This document shows, one piece after another, positions 25,402 through 35,339 of a stretch of 64,000 nt of DNA. This stretch comes from Eubacteriales bacterium (GTDB lineage Bacteria; Bacillota; Clostridia; Oscillospirales; CAG-382), in the NCBI GenBank assembly GCA_028705495.1, contig JAQWDK010000002.1:1-64000 (forward strand), given 5' to 3'. Under the pieces are notes generated by a model, which saw only the letters and a program-made list of their open reading frames with translations, did no database searches and was not told the origin of the DNA. Numbering within the stretch: position 1 is the stretch's first letter; the number at the start of each line of letters is the position of its first letter. The position numbers and the translations under genes are program-made.

Positions 25402-28400
25402 CTAACTGTTTACTGTCAGCCTGCTGTGAGCTCTTGCAAGATATATTCTTATGAGCTCTATATCTTCCCTGAGTGCTGCTTTTAGTTTATCATCGAATGA
25501 TGAAGCAGACTTAATATCAGTAGCTATTGCTTTGATATCGTTAAGCCACTCATTGACTATTACTGCTTGTGCGACTCTATCTTTACTGAGAATTGCAGAA
25601 GAATCAGATTTAGTTTTAAGAGCTTCAAGCTTGATTTTCAGAGCATCCAGCTCGGCTTTTGCTTCTGGTTTCACCACTGAATAAAGCTCATCGATCTTTC
25701 TAATGACATCCGCTGCTCCTACCGAAGCAACTTTCTCGTACTTATAGCCCGGTATCGACTCATTTCTGAACTGTCCAACTATCAGTGGCTCTGAATACTG
25801 ACTGCCAAGTAAAGCGTTTAGTGAAAATATAGCAATTCCTGTTCCCGGATATTTTCTGATAGCTGTGATCTGTTCGCAGAAGACATCGAGATCAACTTCA
25901 ATGAATGATGCGATGCCTACGGAGAAGAAAGCTTTATCTGCGGTCATAACGCTGACACGCTTTGCATTTGATTCAACTGATGGGACATCAAGGAAATATG
26001 ACATTGTAAACGCTTCGTCGATAATTCCCGCATCGACCCAAGACTTAGCGTTCTGGAATATTGTGGTTCTTGTTTGGTCAACATTCGGATAAAGTGCGCA
26101 AGAGATTTTTATATCTTTGCCAGATTCCTGAATCATGTCATAAATATTGTACACAAACTCAGTTATTATGTCTTCTCTAAACTTACACCAGTCAATCCAG
26201 TCCTTACTTCCTCTTGTAAAGGTTTTTGGGTCCTTAGTTGTGTTGTATTCTTTTTGATATCCTGCGATTATGTCGGCATTATAGCCATAATCATCGCTTT
26301 CACTTACCGGTTCGGGGAACCTTATATAATCATGGTTCAAGCCGTCAATATCGTAGTTGTTTATTAACGCATCATAAACACCATAAACGATATCCTGAGC
26401 CCTCTTGTCATAGGGATTGAGGAAGATATACTTTTGATCAAAATAAGGGAAGTAGTTGTACCCGCTTTTTGAAAGTAAACGAAGGTCTAATAGGTTATTA
26501 AGCTTATTATTATTGCCACCGTAAACACCGACAAAAAACGTTTCAACCCAAGCATGTATCTCAATTCCGTACTGTTTGCCATACTTAATAAATGCAGCAA
26601 GCACGTCAAGATCACCGAAATAAGGATTTTTGATTACATACTCGCTCTCAATTTGATCAAAAATTGTGTAGCCTTCATACCATGTTTCAATATAGATCGC
26701 AGTAAGGTTGAGTTCTTTGACTCTCTTAACTGTGTTCTCAACTTCAGCTTCTGTCTTTTCGACCGGACGGTACCAAACTGCTCTGTTTTCGATTACGAAA
26801 GATTCGGTGAACAGGTATTTGGTCTTTTCAAGCTTTGAGGAAACAGTATCAACGAGCATCATGGCTTGAGCGTATTTTGCTTCACTGAGAAGTTTTGTTA
26901 TCTGATCTGTATCAGATTTCAGCGATGCCATATATGCATCTGAAACAGCATAGTTTAGGTCGAGCAGATTTTCTTTTGCAGATTTATATCTGTTTTCAAC
27001 TTCAGCATATACCGTCGAAAGCATTTCTGCTTTTAATGCTGGAGTTTTTACAATAGAAAATTTCTTCTCATCTTTATTAACGAAAACTGTAGCACCAAAG
27101 CTGTATAGTTCTTGCAACTTCTTTGTGTTTTCATCACCATGAGCTGAGATAACATATCCGCCAACTGGAATTTCGCTGTCTCCACCTCCACTTTTGGATA
27201 TAAGCTTAGAATCTTCGCTTACAGAAACTTCAAAACCCCATTGATTTGTACCAGTGGTTTTTTTACCGTCACTTCCATCATATATGACAATAAAGTTTTC
27301 ACTTCTTGTAGTGTTGATTGAGGTAAATTTCATTTCTTCGGACACATATTCAAGGGGTACGGGGGACAAATAGACTTCATCACCCACTTTTGCTTTTAAG
27401 GCAAATGAGTATTTATCATTTGATGCCGCAGCACTAATGACATAACCTCCGTCAGGAATTGTAGAATTCCCAGCTTGCTTGTGTATTTCTGTTACAATAT
27501 TGTCTTTTACAACAATCTCAAGACCGTTATCTGCGGTACCGGTTGAATCTGAAAAATCTGAACTATAAACAATAATGTCAGTATCAGATCTCTCCGAGTT
27601 GTAACCGGTAACTTCAAAACCTGTCTTCCCTATTCGAACATATCGTGATGGATGAGTCGGAAGCGAAACAAGTGTTTCCGATACAGCATCGCCAACAACG
27701 AGTGTTTCTACATCATTAGCTGCAGTACCGACAAAAGAAATAAGATAGCCCTTATTTCTTGGGATAAGCAGTTTTTTGTTTTGCTCACCAATCCAAATAA
27801 TGCTGCCATCGTTTACAACAACCTCAACAAAATTGAGTGAGGTTTCAGGCGATGTTGCAGAAAAGTAATCTGTATTATAAAGGTAAACACCGTCTGCGCT
27901 TATCACAGGGATATTATTGTCAGCACCAAATAGCTCATAATTTTTATTTTTCACTGTAACAGAAGGTTTATCTGTATCAGATGCTACAAGGCTCAAGTTT
28001 GACAAAGTTATTATTTCTTCTCCAGTACAAATTTGTTTTCCGAATTGAATATTATATTCGCCAGAGAAAATGAGATAGTAGTTTCCAGGGGTTGTTTTGC
28101 CCGACACAACGCCGCCAAACTTATATCTTAGAGCTGTACTCTTAGCAAGCTTTATAGCGTAAGAACCTTCAGGAATTGCAAATTCTTTTGCTTCTGCATC
28201 GAGAAATACAATTGAATTGTCAGAAACAGAGGTTGATGGATTTCTCAAGTTAAGTCTTTTCGAAACGGAATCAACTAGAACAAGACCGCGTGTTTGATCC
28301 TCATAAGGCTTTTCTTCTGTAAATCCTACAACTGAAACACGTTTTCCGATATCGGTTTTCCCGATTTTGTCTATCTCCTCTGCAGTTAGAGAAGCTTTCG

Positions 28401-28785
28401 CAACACTAACAACAAACCCATTATAAGGGATTAAAACATTATTCTTTTCAGTTTCATCGCTGTAGAGCGCTGTCAGTCTATAAACAAACTCGCCGTACTC
28501 TTTCGTTTTGTCAATAACAACAACAATCCTATCGGTATGTTTTCCACCGATTTTTAGTGCATGGGTATCGTCTAATTTATAGTCACGGTCATATACAGCG
28601 ATATCGCCGAGCTTTTCTGATTTGTTTAACTCAGTCGGTTTTAGCTCTGCGCCGTCTATATTAAGTGTAAATAAAACCTTTTCATTTATTTTGGGGTCGT
28701 CTTTGGTACAGGATGCTACTATAGGAAGAAGCATCGATATTAAAAGAACAATGGTGAAAGCTCTCGTTATTCTTTTTTTTAACAT
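25402..28785 (-). CDS. Large lipoprotein with GHL10 (family 10 glycosyl hydrolase-like) domain
   Basis: This 1127-residue protein starts at MLKKRITRA, 7 bases after a GGAG. The signal peptide ends in a lipobox (IVASC), so it is surface-anchored. The first 600 residues are beta-rich and contain repeated units ending in phrases such as YAIKLAKS, GYVISAAAS and GGYVISAHG, probably several similar modules. A helical linker with coiled-coil character lies near 610-670. Residues about 680-1030 form a GHL10-type TIM-barrel-like domain: RAVWYRPVEKTEAEV, AIYIETWYEGYTIF, IEIHAWVETFFVGVYGG, DGLNHDYIRFPEPV, FTMSYFLD. The GHL10 family is predicted to be glycosidase-like; the substrate is unknown. It is monocistronic or the last gene after the pot operon. 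Confidence 0.85.
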   Translation of the reverse strand: MLKKRITRAFTIVLLISMLLPIVASCTKDDPKINEKVLFTLNIDGAELKPTELNKSEKLGDIAVYDRDYKLDDTHALKIGGKHTDRIVVVIDKTKEYGEFVYRLTALYSDETEKNNVLIPYNGFVVSVAKASLTAEEIDKIGKTDIGKRVSVVGFTEEKPYEDQTRGLVLVDSVSKRLNLRNPSTSVSDNSIVFLDAEAKEFAIPEGSYAIKLAKSTALRYKFGGVVSGKTTPGNYYLIFSGEYNIQFGKQICTGEEIITLSNLSLVASDTDKPSVTVKNKNYELFGADNNIPVISADGVYLYNTDYFSATSPETSLNFVEVVVNDGSIIWIGEQNKKLLIPRNKGYLISFVGTAANDVETLVVGDAVSETLVSLPTHPSRYVRIGKTGFEVTGYNSERSDTDIIVYSSDFSDSTGTADNGLEIVVKDNIVTEIHKQAGNSTIPDGGYVISAAASNDKYSFALKAKVGDEVYLSPVPLEYVSEEMKFTSINTTRSENFIVIYDGSDGKKTTGTNQWGFEVSVSEDSKLISKSGGGDSEIPVGGYVISAHGDENTKKLQELYSFGATVFVNKDEKKFSIVKTPALKAEMLSTVYAEVENRYKSAKENLLDLNYAVSDAYMASLKSDTDQITKLLSEAKYAQAMMLVDTVSSKLEKTKYLFTESFVIENRAVWYRPVEKTEAEVENTVKRVKELNLTAIYIETWYEGYTIFDQIESEYVIKNPYFGDLDVLAAFIKYGKQYGIEIHAWVETFFVGVYGGNNNKLNNLLDLRLLSKSGYNYFPYFDQKYIFLNPYDKRAQDIVYGVYDALINNYDIDGLNHDYIRFPEPVSESDDYGYNADIIAGYQKEYNTTKDPKTFTRGSKDWIDWCKFREDIITEFVYNIYDMIQESGKDIKISCALYPNVDQTRTTIFQNAKSWVDAGIIDEAFTMSYFLDVPSVESNAKRVSVMTADKAFFSVGIASFIEVDLDVFCEQITAIRKYPGTGIAIFSLNALLGSQYSEPLIVGQFRNESIPGYKYEKVASVGAADVIRKIDELYSVVKPEAKAELDALKIKLEALKTKSDSSAILSKDRVAQAVIVNEWLNDIKAIATDIKSASSFDDKLKAALREDIELIRIYLARAHSRLTVNS

Positions 28786-28836
28786 ATATATCTCCATTCT
28801 TTCTATAGCTGTATTATTTTTAAAGGTAGATAAGCT

Positions 28837-30027
28837 TTATGCTTCATCTCTACGCTTCTTCTGAACCTTTTTATAGATAACAAAAGCTACAATAATTGCT
28901 ATTACAGCAGCAAGGCATACAATCAGCACAGTCACACTGAGATTTCCGAGTTTAATCTCGTCCCACTTTGTATTCATGTGGTCGATAACTTCAGTTGGAA
29001 GATGACGGAATATTTTAGACTTGCTCATGACTTCCTCACTGGGATAGAGAATCTCATTTCCCTTGTGCGTATATTCGTCGTTATCAAGGACAGCTGTATT
29101 AGGTGTCATATAATTTATATATTCAGCGATTTCAAGAGAAATGTCCGGCTCAAGCAAGAAGTTGATATACGCTTCCGCACCAGCTTTGTTCTCTGCATCC
29201 TTGGGAATACACATTGCGTCAACGAAAAAGTTTGTTCCTTCCTTAGGGTAGAAAAATGCGAGTTTATCGTTGATTTCTTTCATTGTGAAGAAATCTCCAG
29301 CATAATATGGGGCAATTGCTGCTTCTCCACTCTCCATTAAATTGAAGATCTCATCCATAACAAGCTTTTGGAGAATCGGGAGCTCTTCTTTAATTTTTTC
29401 TGCCGCTCTGTCCCAATCAGCAAGGTTAGTTGTGTTAATATCTATGCCAAGTAAGAATTGTGATGTAGCAAAAGCATCACGGGGATTGTTGATGTTAAGA
29501 ATTTTACCAGCATATTTTTCATCCCACATTATACTCCAGCTGTCAGGGGTACCTTCAACAACTTCGGTGTTGTAAATTATACCGACAAGTCCGGCTGCAT
29601 AAGGCACTGAATACTCATTATTTGGGTCATACTCTAAATTCTTGTAGTCTTCACTGATATAACTGTAATTAGGAACATTAGTGAAATCAATTTTTTGAAC
29701 AAGGTCTTCCTTAATAAGCCTTTCGATCATATAGTCAGAGGGAATGATAATATCATAATTGGCACCTCCATTTTTAAGCTTTGAATAAAGATCCTCATTG
29801 CTAGAATAGGTGTTGTAATTAACATTTATTCCGGTTCTCTTTGTAAATTCTGCGTTAATATTAAAAGAGTCCTCGGAGCCGTCGGGAATATACTCACCCC
29901 AGTTATAAACATTAATCGTTGTTCCTGAAAGTGAATTGTCGTCGGCAACAACACCGATTCCGAATATACCGGAAAACATCGAAAACACAAGTATGAACAT
30001 TGTGACAAGGCTGATAGTTTTTTTCAT
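28837..30027 (-). CDS. potD: Spermidine/putrescine-binding protein PotD with C-terminal membrane anchor
   Basis: This 396-residue polyamine-binding component is exported by a Sec signal peptide (MKKTISLVTMFILVFSMFSG) that has no lipobox Cys. The mature part starts INVYNWGEYIPDG, the classic PotD opening, and contains YDIIIPSDYMIERL, VPYAAGLVGIIYN and INFLLEPDISLEIAEY. The C-terminus carries an extra hydrophobic helix (VTVLIVCLAAVIAIIVAFVIY) followed by KKVQKKRR, so the protein appears tethered by its C-terminal end rather than by lipid. The ribosome site GGAG lies within the AGAATGGAGATAAAA end of a dispersed repeat. It is last in potABCD. Confidence 0.93.
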   Translation of the reverse strand: MKKTISLVTMFILVFSMFSGIFGIGVVADDNSLSGTTINVYNWGEYIPDGSEDSFNINAEFTKRTGINVNYNTYSSNEDLYSKLKNGGANYDIIIPSDYMIERLIKEDLVQKIDFTNVPNYSYISEDYKNLEYDPNNEYSVPYAAGLVGIIYNTEVVEGTPDSWSIMWDEKYAGKILNINNPRDAFATSQFLLGIDINTTNLADWDRAAEKIKEELPILQKLVMDEIFNLMESGEAAIAPYYAGDFFTMKEINDKLAFFYPKEGTNFFVDAMCIPKDAENKAGAEAYINFLLEPDISLEIAEYINYMTPNTAVLDNDEYTHKGNEILYPSEEVMSKSKIFRHLPTEVIDHMNTKWDEIKLGNLSVTVLIVCLAAVIAIIVAFVIYKKVQKKRRDEA

Positions 30028-30035
30028 TTTTATCT

Positions 30036-30120
30036 CCATTCTGCCGCGAAACGGCTATACAACAAGGTTATGAAATTCAATCTATTAAATATCGAAGCGT
30101 GAACAATTCGCAACCGGATT
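30036..30120 (-). repeat. Dispersed leader repeat, copy C (potD)
   Basis: Minus-strand GCCGTTTCGCGGCAGAATGGAG lies directly before potD and supplies its GGAG Shine-Dalgarno. Further upstream the spacer (TTCACGCTTCGATATTTAAT on the minus strand) matches copy E at 36330. The distal GCGTGAAATTT end seen in full copies is missing here, so this copy is truncated between potC and potD. Confidence 0.7.
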
Positions 30121-30132
30121 GGTCATGCTGGC

Positions 30133-30945
30133 TTATAAGTCAAGTTTTTTTGTTTTAGACTCCATTCGGCTCTGGGTAACATTAATTAATACTAATAAGA
30201 ACAAAATCGTAAAGAAGATTATCGTTGACAAAGCGTTGATATCTGGACTGACATTCTTCTTTGTCATCGAATAGATATAAATCGGTAGCGTCTGATATGT
30301 GTCGGTGGTAAAGTTACTTATAATAAAGTCATCAAGCGAAAGAGTGAATGCCATCATCATACCAGTAACGATACCCGGCAGGATCGAAGGGAAAACAACT
30401 TTAAAGAAAGCAGCAACCGGGGTGCACCCGAGGTCTTGAGCGGCTTCTGATAAATGCTTATCCGTTTGCTTGAGTTTTGGGAGAACGGAAAGAATAACAT
30501 AAGGGATGTTAAAAGTTATATGAGAAATCAGCAGAGTATTAAATCCAAGGATTGATTTTTGACCAAACATCCTTCCGACAAAAACAAACATCAGCATCAT
30601 CGAAATACCTGTTACAATATCGGGGTTCATAAGGGGTACATTTGTTACAGTAAGGGTAGCAGATTTGACCCATTTCTTTGTCATCTTATCAATGCCAACA
30701 GCTGCAGCTGTACCGATGATTGTCGCGAAAGCCGAAGACAGGGACGCTACAATCAACGTTCTTTTAAGAGCTTCGATGATGTCAGCATTTTTGAAGAGCT
30801 CACCATACCATTTAAGTGAAAAACCAGTAAATACACCTGTGCTTTTTGAAGAGTTGAATGAGAAAAATATCAAAACTGCAATTGGTGCATAAAGAAAGAA
30901 TAGAATAAGAGAAGTGTATATTTTTGATGTTGTTTTCAGCTTCAT
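30133..30945 (-). CDS. potC: Spermidine/putrescine ABC transporter permease PotC
   Basis: This 270-residue integral membrane permease has about six hydrophobic helices starting IYTSLILFFLYAPIAVLIFF. The cytoplasmic EAA loop reads LSEAAQDLGCTPVAAFFKVV (near residues 165-185), which docks onto PotA. The N-terminal region carries the PotC-type FNSSKSTGVFTGFSLKWY segment. The start overlaps the potB stop by four bases and has GGAGGTATACTTGT upstream. It imports polyamines together with PotB and PotA. Confidence 0.94.
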   Translation of the reverse strand: MKLKTTSKIYTSLILFFLYAPIAVLIFFSFNSSKSTGVFTGFSLKWYGELFKNADIIEALKRTLIVASLSSAFATIIGTAAAVGIDKMTKKWVKSATLTVTNVPLMNPDIVTGISMMLMFVFVGRMFGQKSILGFNTLLISHITFNIPYVILSVLPKLKQTDKHLSEAAQDLGCTPVAAFFKVVFPSILPGIVTGMMMAFTLSLDDFIISNFTTDTYQTLPIYIYSMTKKNVSPDINALSTIIFFTILFLLVLINVTQSRMESKTKKLDL

Positions 30946-31754
30946 ACAAGTATACCTCCATCTTCGTCGGTAAACTTATTCATAACCGAGATGCTAACTA
31001 AGATTAATACCATCAGTACAAGAGAAAGCGCAGCTCCGAGATTTATATTTGTTCTTATTAGTTCCTCAATCCTATCACCTATTAGAGATATGCCACCGAG
31101 CTTATTTGCGATATAGAAGGATGAAACAGAAGGAACAAATACCATTGTAATACCCGAAACTATTCCCGGAAGAGAAAGCGGCAAAATTACTTTTGTAAAT
31201 ACCCTTGTTGTTCCGCTACCAAGATCTTGAGCTGCTTCTATTAGTGTACCATCAAGCTTGAGTAGCACTGTATAAATTGGAAGTACCATATACGGGAAGA
31301 AGTTGTATACCAATCCGAGAATAACAGCTCCAGGAGTGTTAATCATATGAACTGGACCAAAACCTAATAACTTTAAAATATGATTTATTATTCCCGTATC
31401 CTGGAGAATTGTCATCCAAGCATATGTTCTTATCAGAAGGTTCATCCACATCGGTATCATAACAAGCATCAGTAGAACTTTTTGCGTTGTGGGTTTTGCT
31501 CTTGATATTATAAACGCAATAGGATATGCAAGCAATAGACAAATTACCGTAGCTAAGAGCCCATACCATATTGATTGAATGAAAAGCGGAATATAATTTT
31601 TTGTTGCAATAAATCCGCTTAGCGAGAAGTTGCCATTCCTATCGGTAAATGCGTAGTATGCGACAAAAAACATAGGAACAATTATAAACGCTGCAGCCCA
31701 TACCATATATGGCGCTACAATTAGTTTTTGCAGAAACGAGCTTTTTTTTGTCAT
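30942..31754 (-). CDS. potB: Spermidine/putrescine ABC transporter permease PotB
   Basis: This 270-residue integral membrane permease is the partner of PotC. It opens with a membrane helix (VAPYMVWAAAFIIVPMFFVA) and has the EAA loop LIEAAQDLGSGTTRVFTKVI followed by LPGIVSGITMVFVPSVSSFY. The gene lies 36 bases after potA (ribosome site AAAGGAATC) and overlaps potC by four bases. Confidence 0.94.
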   Translation of the reverse strand: MTKKSSFLQKLIVAPYMVWAAAFIIVPMFFVAYYAFTDRNGNFSLSGFIATKNYIPLFIQSIWYGLLATVICLLLAYPIAFIISRAKPTTQKVLLMLVMIPMWMNLLIRTYAWMTILQDTGIINHILKLLGFGPVHMINTPGAVILGLVYNFFPYMVLPIYTVLLKLDGTLIEAAQDLGSGTTRVFTKVILPLSLPGIVSGITMVFVPSVSSFYIANKLGGISLIGDRIEELIRTNINLGAALSLVLMVLILVSISVMNKFTDEDGGILV

Positions 31755-31790
31755 TTTTTGCAGTCGATTCCTTTAAAAAATATAGTTGTT

Positions 31791-32921
31791 TTAGAGGTTA
31801 GTGTTAACCTCATTCGATGTTTCAACCTCAGGGTTGTCCACTTCATCTGAAAACGAGCTGTAGTCTCCATAAACACCTGAGTAAACTGACTTTTTCATAA
31901 TATGAATTGCATCAGGTTCAATTGAAATACCAATCATTGCTCCAATAGGCTGATAATCGGTTGTTTGTATCATCCATTTAAAGCCGTTTATGTCAATTAT
32001 GATTTCAAAATAGACCCCTTTGAACACAACAGAAGTTACAACACCCGCGAGCATTCCTTTTTCAGCTGGTACTACGTCAACATCCTCAGGTCTTATAACT
32101 GCATCAACAAGCTCGTTTTTCGCATATCCGCCATCAAGACATTTGAAATCATAACCAGAAAGTGAAGCAATATAATCTTCTTTCATTACTGCGTCAAGGA
32201 TATTACTTTCACCGATAAAATCAGCAACAAAAGCATTTTTCGGTTCGTTGTAGATATCCTGCGGTGTTCCGATTTGTTGGATTATGCCATTATCCATAAC
32301 CACAACCTTATCAGACATAGAAAGTGCTTCTTCTTGGTCGTGGGTTACATAGAGAAAGGTTATTCCGGCTTGTTGTTGTATTTTCTTTAACTCTATCTGC
32401 ATGTCCTTCCTGAGCTTGAGGTCAAGAGCACCCAGTGGCTCATCAAGGAGCAGTACTTTGGGATCGATTGCAAGAGCGCGTGCAATTGCGACTCGCTGCT
32501 GTTGACCGCCTGACAACGAGTTAACGTTACGCTTTGCAAAGCCTTTTAGACTCACAAGTTCAAGCATTTCGGTTACTTTCGCTTTTATCTGCTTTTCAGG
32601 CAGCTTTTTTATACGAAGCCCGAATGCTATATTCTCATAAACATTAAGATGTGGAAAGAGAGCGTATTTTTGGAAAACCGTATTAAAAGGTCTTTTGTGC
32701 GGCGGTACATCATTGATTTCAGCACCACCATAAATAACCTTACCGCTATCTGGTGTGACAAAACCGCCGATAATTCGCAATGTTGTCGTCTTACCACATC
32801 CGGAAGGACCGAGAAGGGTCACAAACTCTTTATCATAAATATCAAGGTTGATCCCCTTGAGTATTTCATCGTCATCAAATTTCACTCTGATATTTTGAAG
32901 GCTGACAAGTTTATTTTGCAT
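31791..32921 (-). CDS. potA: Spermidine/putrescine ABC transporter ATPase PotA
   Basis: This 376-residue ATPase energises the PotBC channel. Walker A is GPSGCGKTT, the signature is [16 protein letters not shown], Walker B is [11 protein letters not shown], and the H-loop is YVTHDQEE. The C-terminal TOBE-type regulatory domain ([32 protein letters not shown]) is typical of PotA/CysA-type ATPases. The ribosome site is GCGGAGAATAA. It is the first gene of potABCD, transcribed from the promoter at 32981-33009. Confidence 0.95.
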   Translation of the reverse strand: MQNKLVSLQNIRVKFDDDEILKGINLDIYDKEFVTLLGPSGCGKTTTLRIIGGFVTPDSGKVIYGGAEINDVPPHKRPFNTVFQKYALFPHLNVYENIAFGLRIKKLPEKQIKAKVTEMLELVSLKGFAKRNVNSLSGGQQQRVAIARALAIDPKVLLLDEPLGALDLKLRKDMQIELKKIQQQAGITFLYVTHDQEEALSMSDKVVVMDNGIIQQIGTPQDIYNEPKNAFVADFIGESNILDAVMKEDYIASLSGYDFKCLDGGYAKNELVDAVIRPEDVDVVPAEKGMLAGVVTSVVFKGVYFEIIIDINGFKWMIQTTDYQPIGAMIGISIEPDAIHIMKKSVYSGVYGDYSSFSDEVDNPEVETSNEVNTNL

Positions 32922-32980
32922 TTATTCTCCGCAAGCCTGTTGTTTTTCTACCAGGCACAATAATAATCATTCTAAGAAAG

Positions 32981-33009
32981 AATATATATGATTTTTAATG
33001 TTTTGTCAA
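32981..33009 (-). promoter_or_regulatory. Sigma-A promoter of potABCD
   Basis: On the minus strand TTGACA (33009-33004), 17 bases, TATATT (32986-32981), about 60 bases before potA. An imperfect ATTCTTTCTTAGAAT inverted repeat follows the -10 and could be an operator. Confidence 0.75.
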
Positions 33010-33153
33010 TGCTTAGGGGAAATAAAACTTATCCTGTTTTTATGTGCTGCTATCAATCCAATCTTTTTCATCAAATTCAAGAACCACTCACTTGTTAAAC
33101 ACAAGCGAAGCGTATAATATATAAAAATAATAGCTGTTTTATCGGATTTTGAG

Positions 33154-33183
33154 TTGAAAAACATTGTAAATAGTTTATAATAT
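33154..33183 (+). promoter_or_regulatory. Sigma-A promoter of the two-component operon
   Basis: TTGAAA (33154-33159), an 18-base spacer and TAATAT (33178-33183) lie about 33 bases before the response regulator start. Confidence 0.65.
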
Positions 33184-33216
33184 AATAAAGGAAAACGAAA
33201 GGGTCGGTGATAAGAT

Positions 33217-33894
33217 ATGCGTAAAATACTTATTGTTGACGATGAAGAAAAGATACGAGAAGTTATAGGGGAATATGTCCGCTTCAAAGGATACTCTACT
33301 GAAGAAGCATCGGATGGCATGGAAGCTGTCGAAAAAGTTAGAAAAAACGATTATGACTTAATTGTAATGGATATAATGATGCCAAAACTCGACGGCTATT
33401 CCGCATGCAAGGAAATACGCAAAACCAAAGATATACCAGTTATAATGTTGTCAGCCCGTGGAGAAGAATACGATAAACTGTTTGGTTTTGAGCTTGGAAT
33501 TGATGATTATGTCGTAAAGCCCTTTAGCCCAAAAGAGTTAATGGCTCGTATTGAAGCCGTTTTACAACGAACAAAACCGGAAAAAACAGAAAAAGACCTT
33601 TATGAATTGGAAGGTCTTATTGTAGATATGAAGGGTAGGAGCGTAACTGTTGACGGTAAAAAGGTTGATATGACTCCAAAGGAATACGACCTTCTGTTCT
33701 ATATGATTAACAACAAAAACATTGCACTCTCAAGAGAAAAGCTACTAAGCGCAGTATGGAGCTATGACTATTTTGGAGATGACAGAACTGTTGACACTCA
33801 TATCAAAATGCTTAGAAGCTCCTTAGGAGAATACCGTAAATTTATCGTAACATTAAGAGGAATGGGATACAAATTTGAATATCCTACAACTTAA
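33217..33894 (+). CDS. OmpR-family response regulator
   Basis: This 225-residue DNA-binding regulator has a receiver domain with phospho-acceptor Asp52 (LIVMDIMMPKLDG), the acidic pair DDE at residues 8-10 and the conserved Lys in VVKPFSPKEL. The C-terminal winged helix (LEGLIVDMKGRSVTVDGKKV, MTPKEYDLLFYMI, DDRTVDTHIKMLRSSLG, RGMGYKFEYP) is of the OmpR/PhoB type. It overlaps the histidine kinase gene by 20 bases. The signal and targets cannot be told; it is divergent from potABCD. Confidence 0.94.
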   Translation: MRKILIVDDEEKIREVIGEYVRFKGYSTEEASDGMEAVEKVRKNDYDLIVMDIMMPKLDGYSACKEIRKTKDIPVIMLSARGEEYDKLFGFELGIDDYVVKPFSPKELMARIEAVLQRTKPEKTEKDLYELEGLIVDMKGRSVTVDGKKVDMTPKEYDLLFYMINNKNIALSREKLLSAVWSYDYFGDDRTVDTHIKMLRSSLGEYRKFIVTLRGMGYKFEYPTT

Positions 33895-35338
33895 AACAAA
33901 CAACATCCAAAGCGAGGCAAAATCTTCTAAGCATAGCATTCGAACTCGTTTTTTTCTTTTTTTTACCGGCCTTGCTCTTCTGATAATGATTCTTATCTGG
34001 GGGCTTTTGATTGCTCTGCTTAAACCGAATTACATCAGTAGCAAAAAAGCAGGTCTAATATCTTTGGCTGATGACATTGAATCCATATACAATACTGATG
34101 GATTCAGAAATAATGCTGACAGGTTATCTTTTGAGAGCAATACAGAAACATTAATTTTCGATTTAGTTTATCAGCGGTATGTTTATAGTACTGCTTCCCT
34201 TGTCACTTCAAGGTATGTTGACCGCTTCCCTACTATAATTGATGAAACAATAAAAAATATTGAGGGTAGGCAGCTATTCAAGCTCGAATTCACCGATATT
34301 GATGCGGAGATGTATATCTATGGTCGAGTAATTGATAATAACCGGGCGGTATTGATTCTTCTTACTTCAATAGATCCGATTGACTCTACTACTGTTATTC
34401 TTGCAAAACAGTTAGTTTTAATCACCTTAATCGTGCTACTTCTTGCTATGGGTTTGTCTTTTGTTTTAGCAAGGAAACTTTCAAATCCAATAAGAAGCAT
34501 TGCTTCTGCTGCGAAAAATATTGCTACTGACGGTTATGACAAGGACAAGGCTGACACAGGTGGATTTGCTGAACTGGAGCTGTTATCAAAGTCACTTGAT
34601 TATGCATCTGATGAAATTGCTCAGGTTCAAAATCTCAGGCGGGAACTGATAGCCAACACATCGCACGACTTACGGACTCCTCTCACCATGATTAAAGCTT
34701 ATGCGGAAATGATACGCGACCTTTCAGGCGATAATCCGGAGAAGCGCGAAGAACATCTTAATGTTATCATTACCGAAGCTGACCGACTTACAAGACTTGT
34801 CGGGGACCTTCTCGAACTGTCAAGACTCGAGTCTGATTTTACTCAGCTTGAAATTGAAGACACAAGTCTTTCTGAATGTATTGATGAAACAGTAAGTAAG
34901 TTTGACCTGATTCGAGAAACTCAAGGTTATATTTTCGAAGTTAACATCGGGGGGGATTTTATTGTAGAAGCAGATAAATTCCGTCTGACTCAAGTTCTCT
35001 ACAATTTAATAAGCAATGCAGTAGCTCATGTGGGTGTAGACAAAAAGGTCGTTGTTACGCTTTTTAGCGAAAGCGCAGATCATTGTAGAGTTGAGATAAC
35101 AGACCACGGAGTAGGAATACCGAAAGAAGAACTGCCACATATTTGGGAAAGATATTACCGTACAGCTGAAAGCCATAAACGATCGCACATTGGTACAGGA
35201 TTAGGGCTTTCAATCGTAAAAAATATTTTAACGGCGCATGGCAGTGAATTCGGTGTTTCGAGCACTGTTGGAAAAGGAACAACTTTTTTCTTTAAAATGA
35301 AGCTTTCAAATAAAATTATAAATATGCCGGAGGTTTGA
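33875..35338 (+). CDS. Sensor histidine kinase
   Basis: This 487-residue membrane kinase is the partner of the upstream regulator. The predicted start is a TTG after AGAGGAATGGGAT, inside the regulator gene. TM1 is at about 26-49, followed by an extracytoplasmic domain of about 125 residues, TM2 at about 177-199, and a HAMP domain (LARKLSNPIRSIASAAKNIA). The H-box ANTSHDLRTPL has His264. ATP-binding boxes follow: NLISNAVAHV, DHGVGIPKEELPHIWERYY, TGLGLSIVKNI. All catalytic elements are intact. Confidence 0.94.
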   Translation: MNILQLKTNNIQSEAKSSKHSIRTRFFLFFTGLALLIMILIWGLLIALLKPNYISSKKAGLISLADDIESIYNTDGFRNNADRLSFESNTETLIFDLVYQRYVYSTASLVTSRYVDRFPTIIDETIKNIEGRQLFKLEFTDIDAEMYIYGRVIDNNRAVLILLTSIDPIDSTTVILAKQLVLITLIVLLLAMGLSFVLARKLSNPIRSIASAAKNIATDGYDKDKADTGGFAELELLSKSLDYASDEIAQVQNLRRELIANTSHDLRTPLTMIKAYAEMIRDLSGDNPEKREEHLNVIITEADRLTRLVGDLLELSRLESDFTQLEIEDTSLSECIDETVSKFDLIRETQGYIFEVNIGGDFIVEADKFRLTQVLYNLISNAVAHVGVDKKVVVTLFSESADHCRVEITDHGVGIPKEELPHIWERYYRTAESHKRSHIGTGLGLSIVKNILTAHGSEFGVSSTVGKGTTFFFKMKLSNKIINMPEV

Positions 35339-35339
35339 A

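Noticed and set aside
28786..28800. Copy of the dispersed repeat before the GHL10 gene
   Set aside because: Only GAATGGAGATATAT is shared. The hairpin and distal parts are missing, so the match may be chance similarity of a ribosome site.
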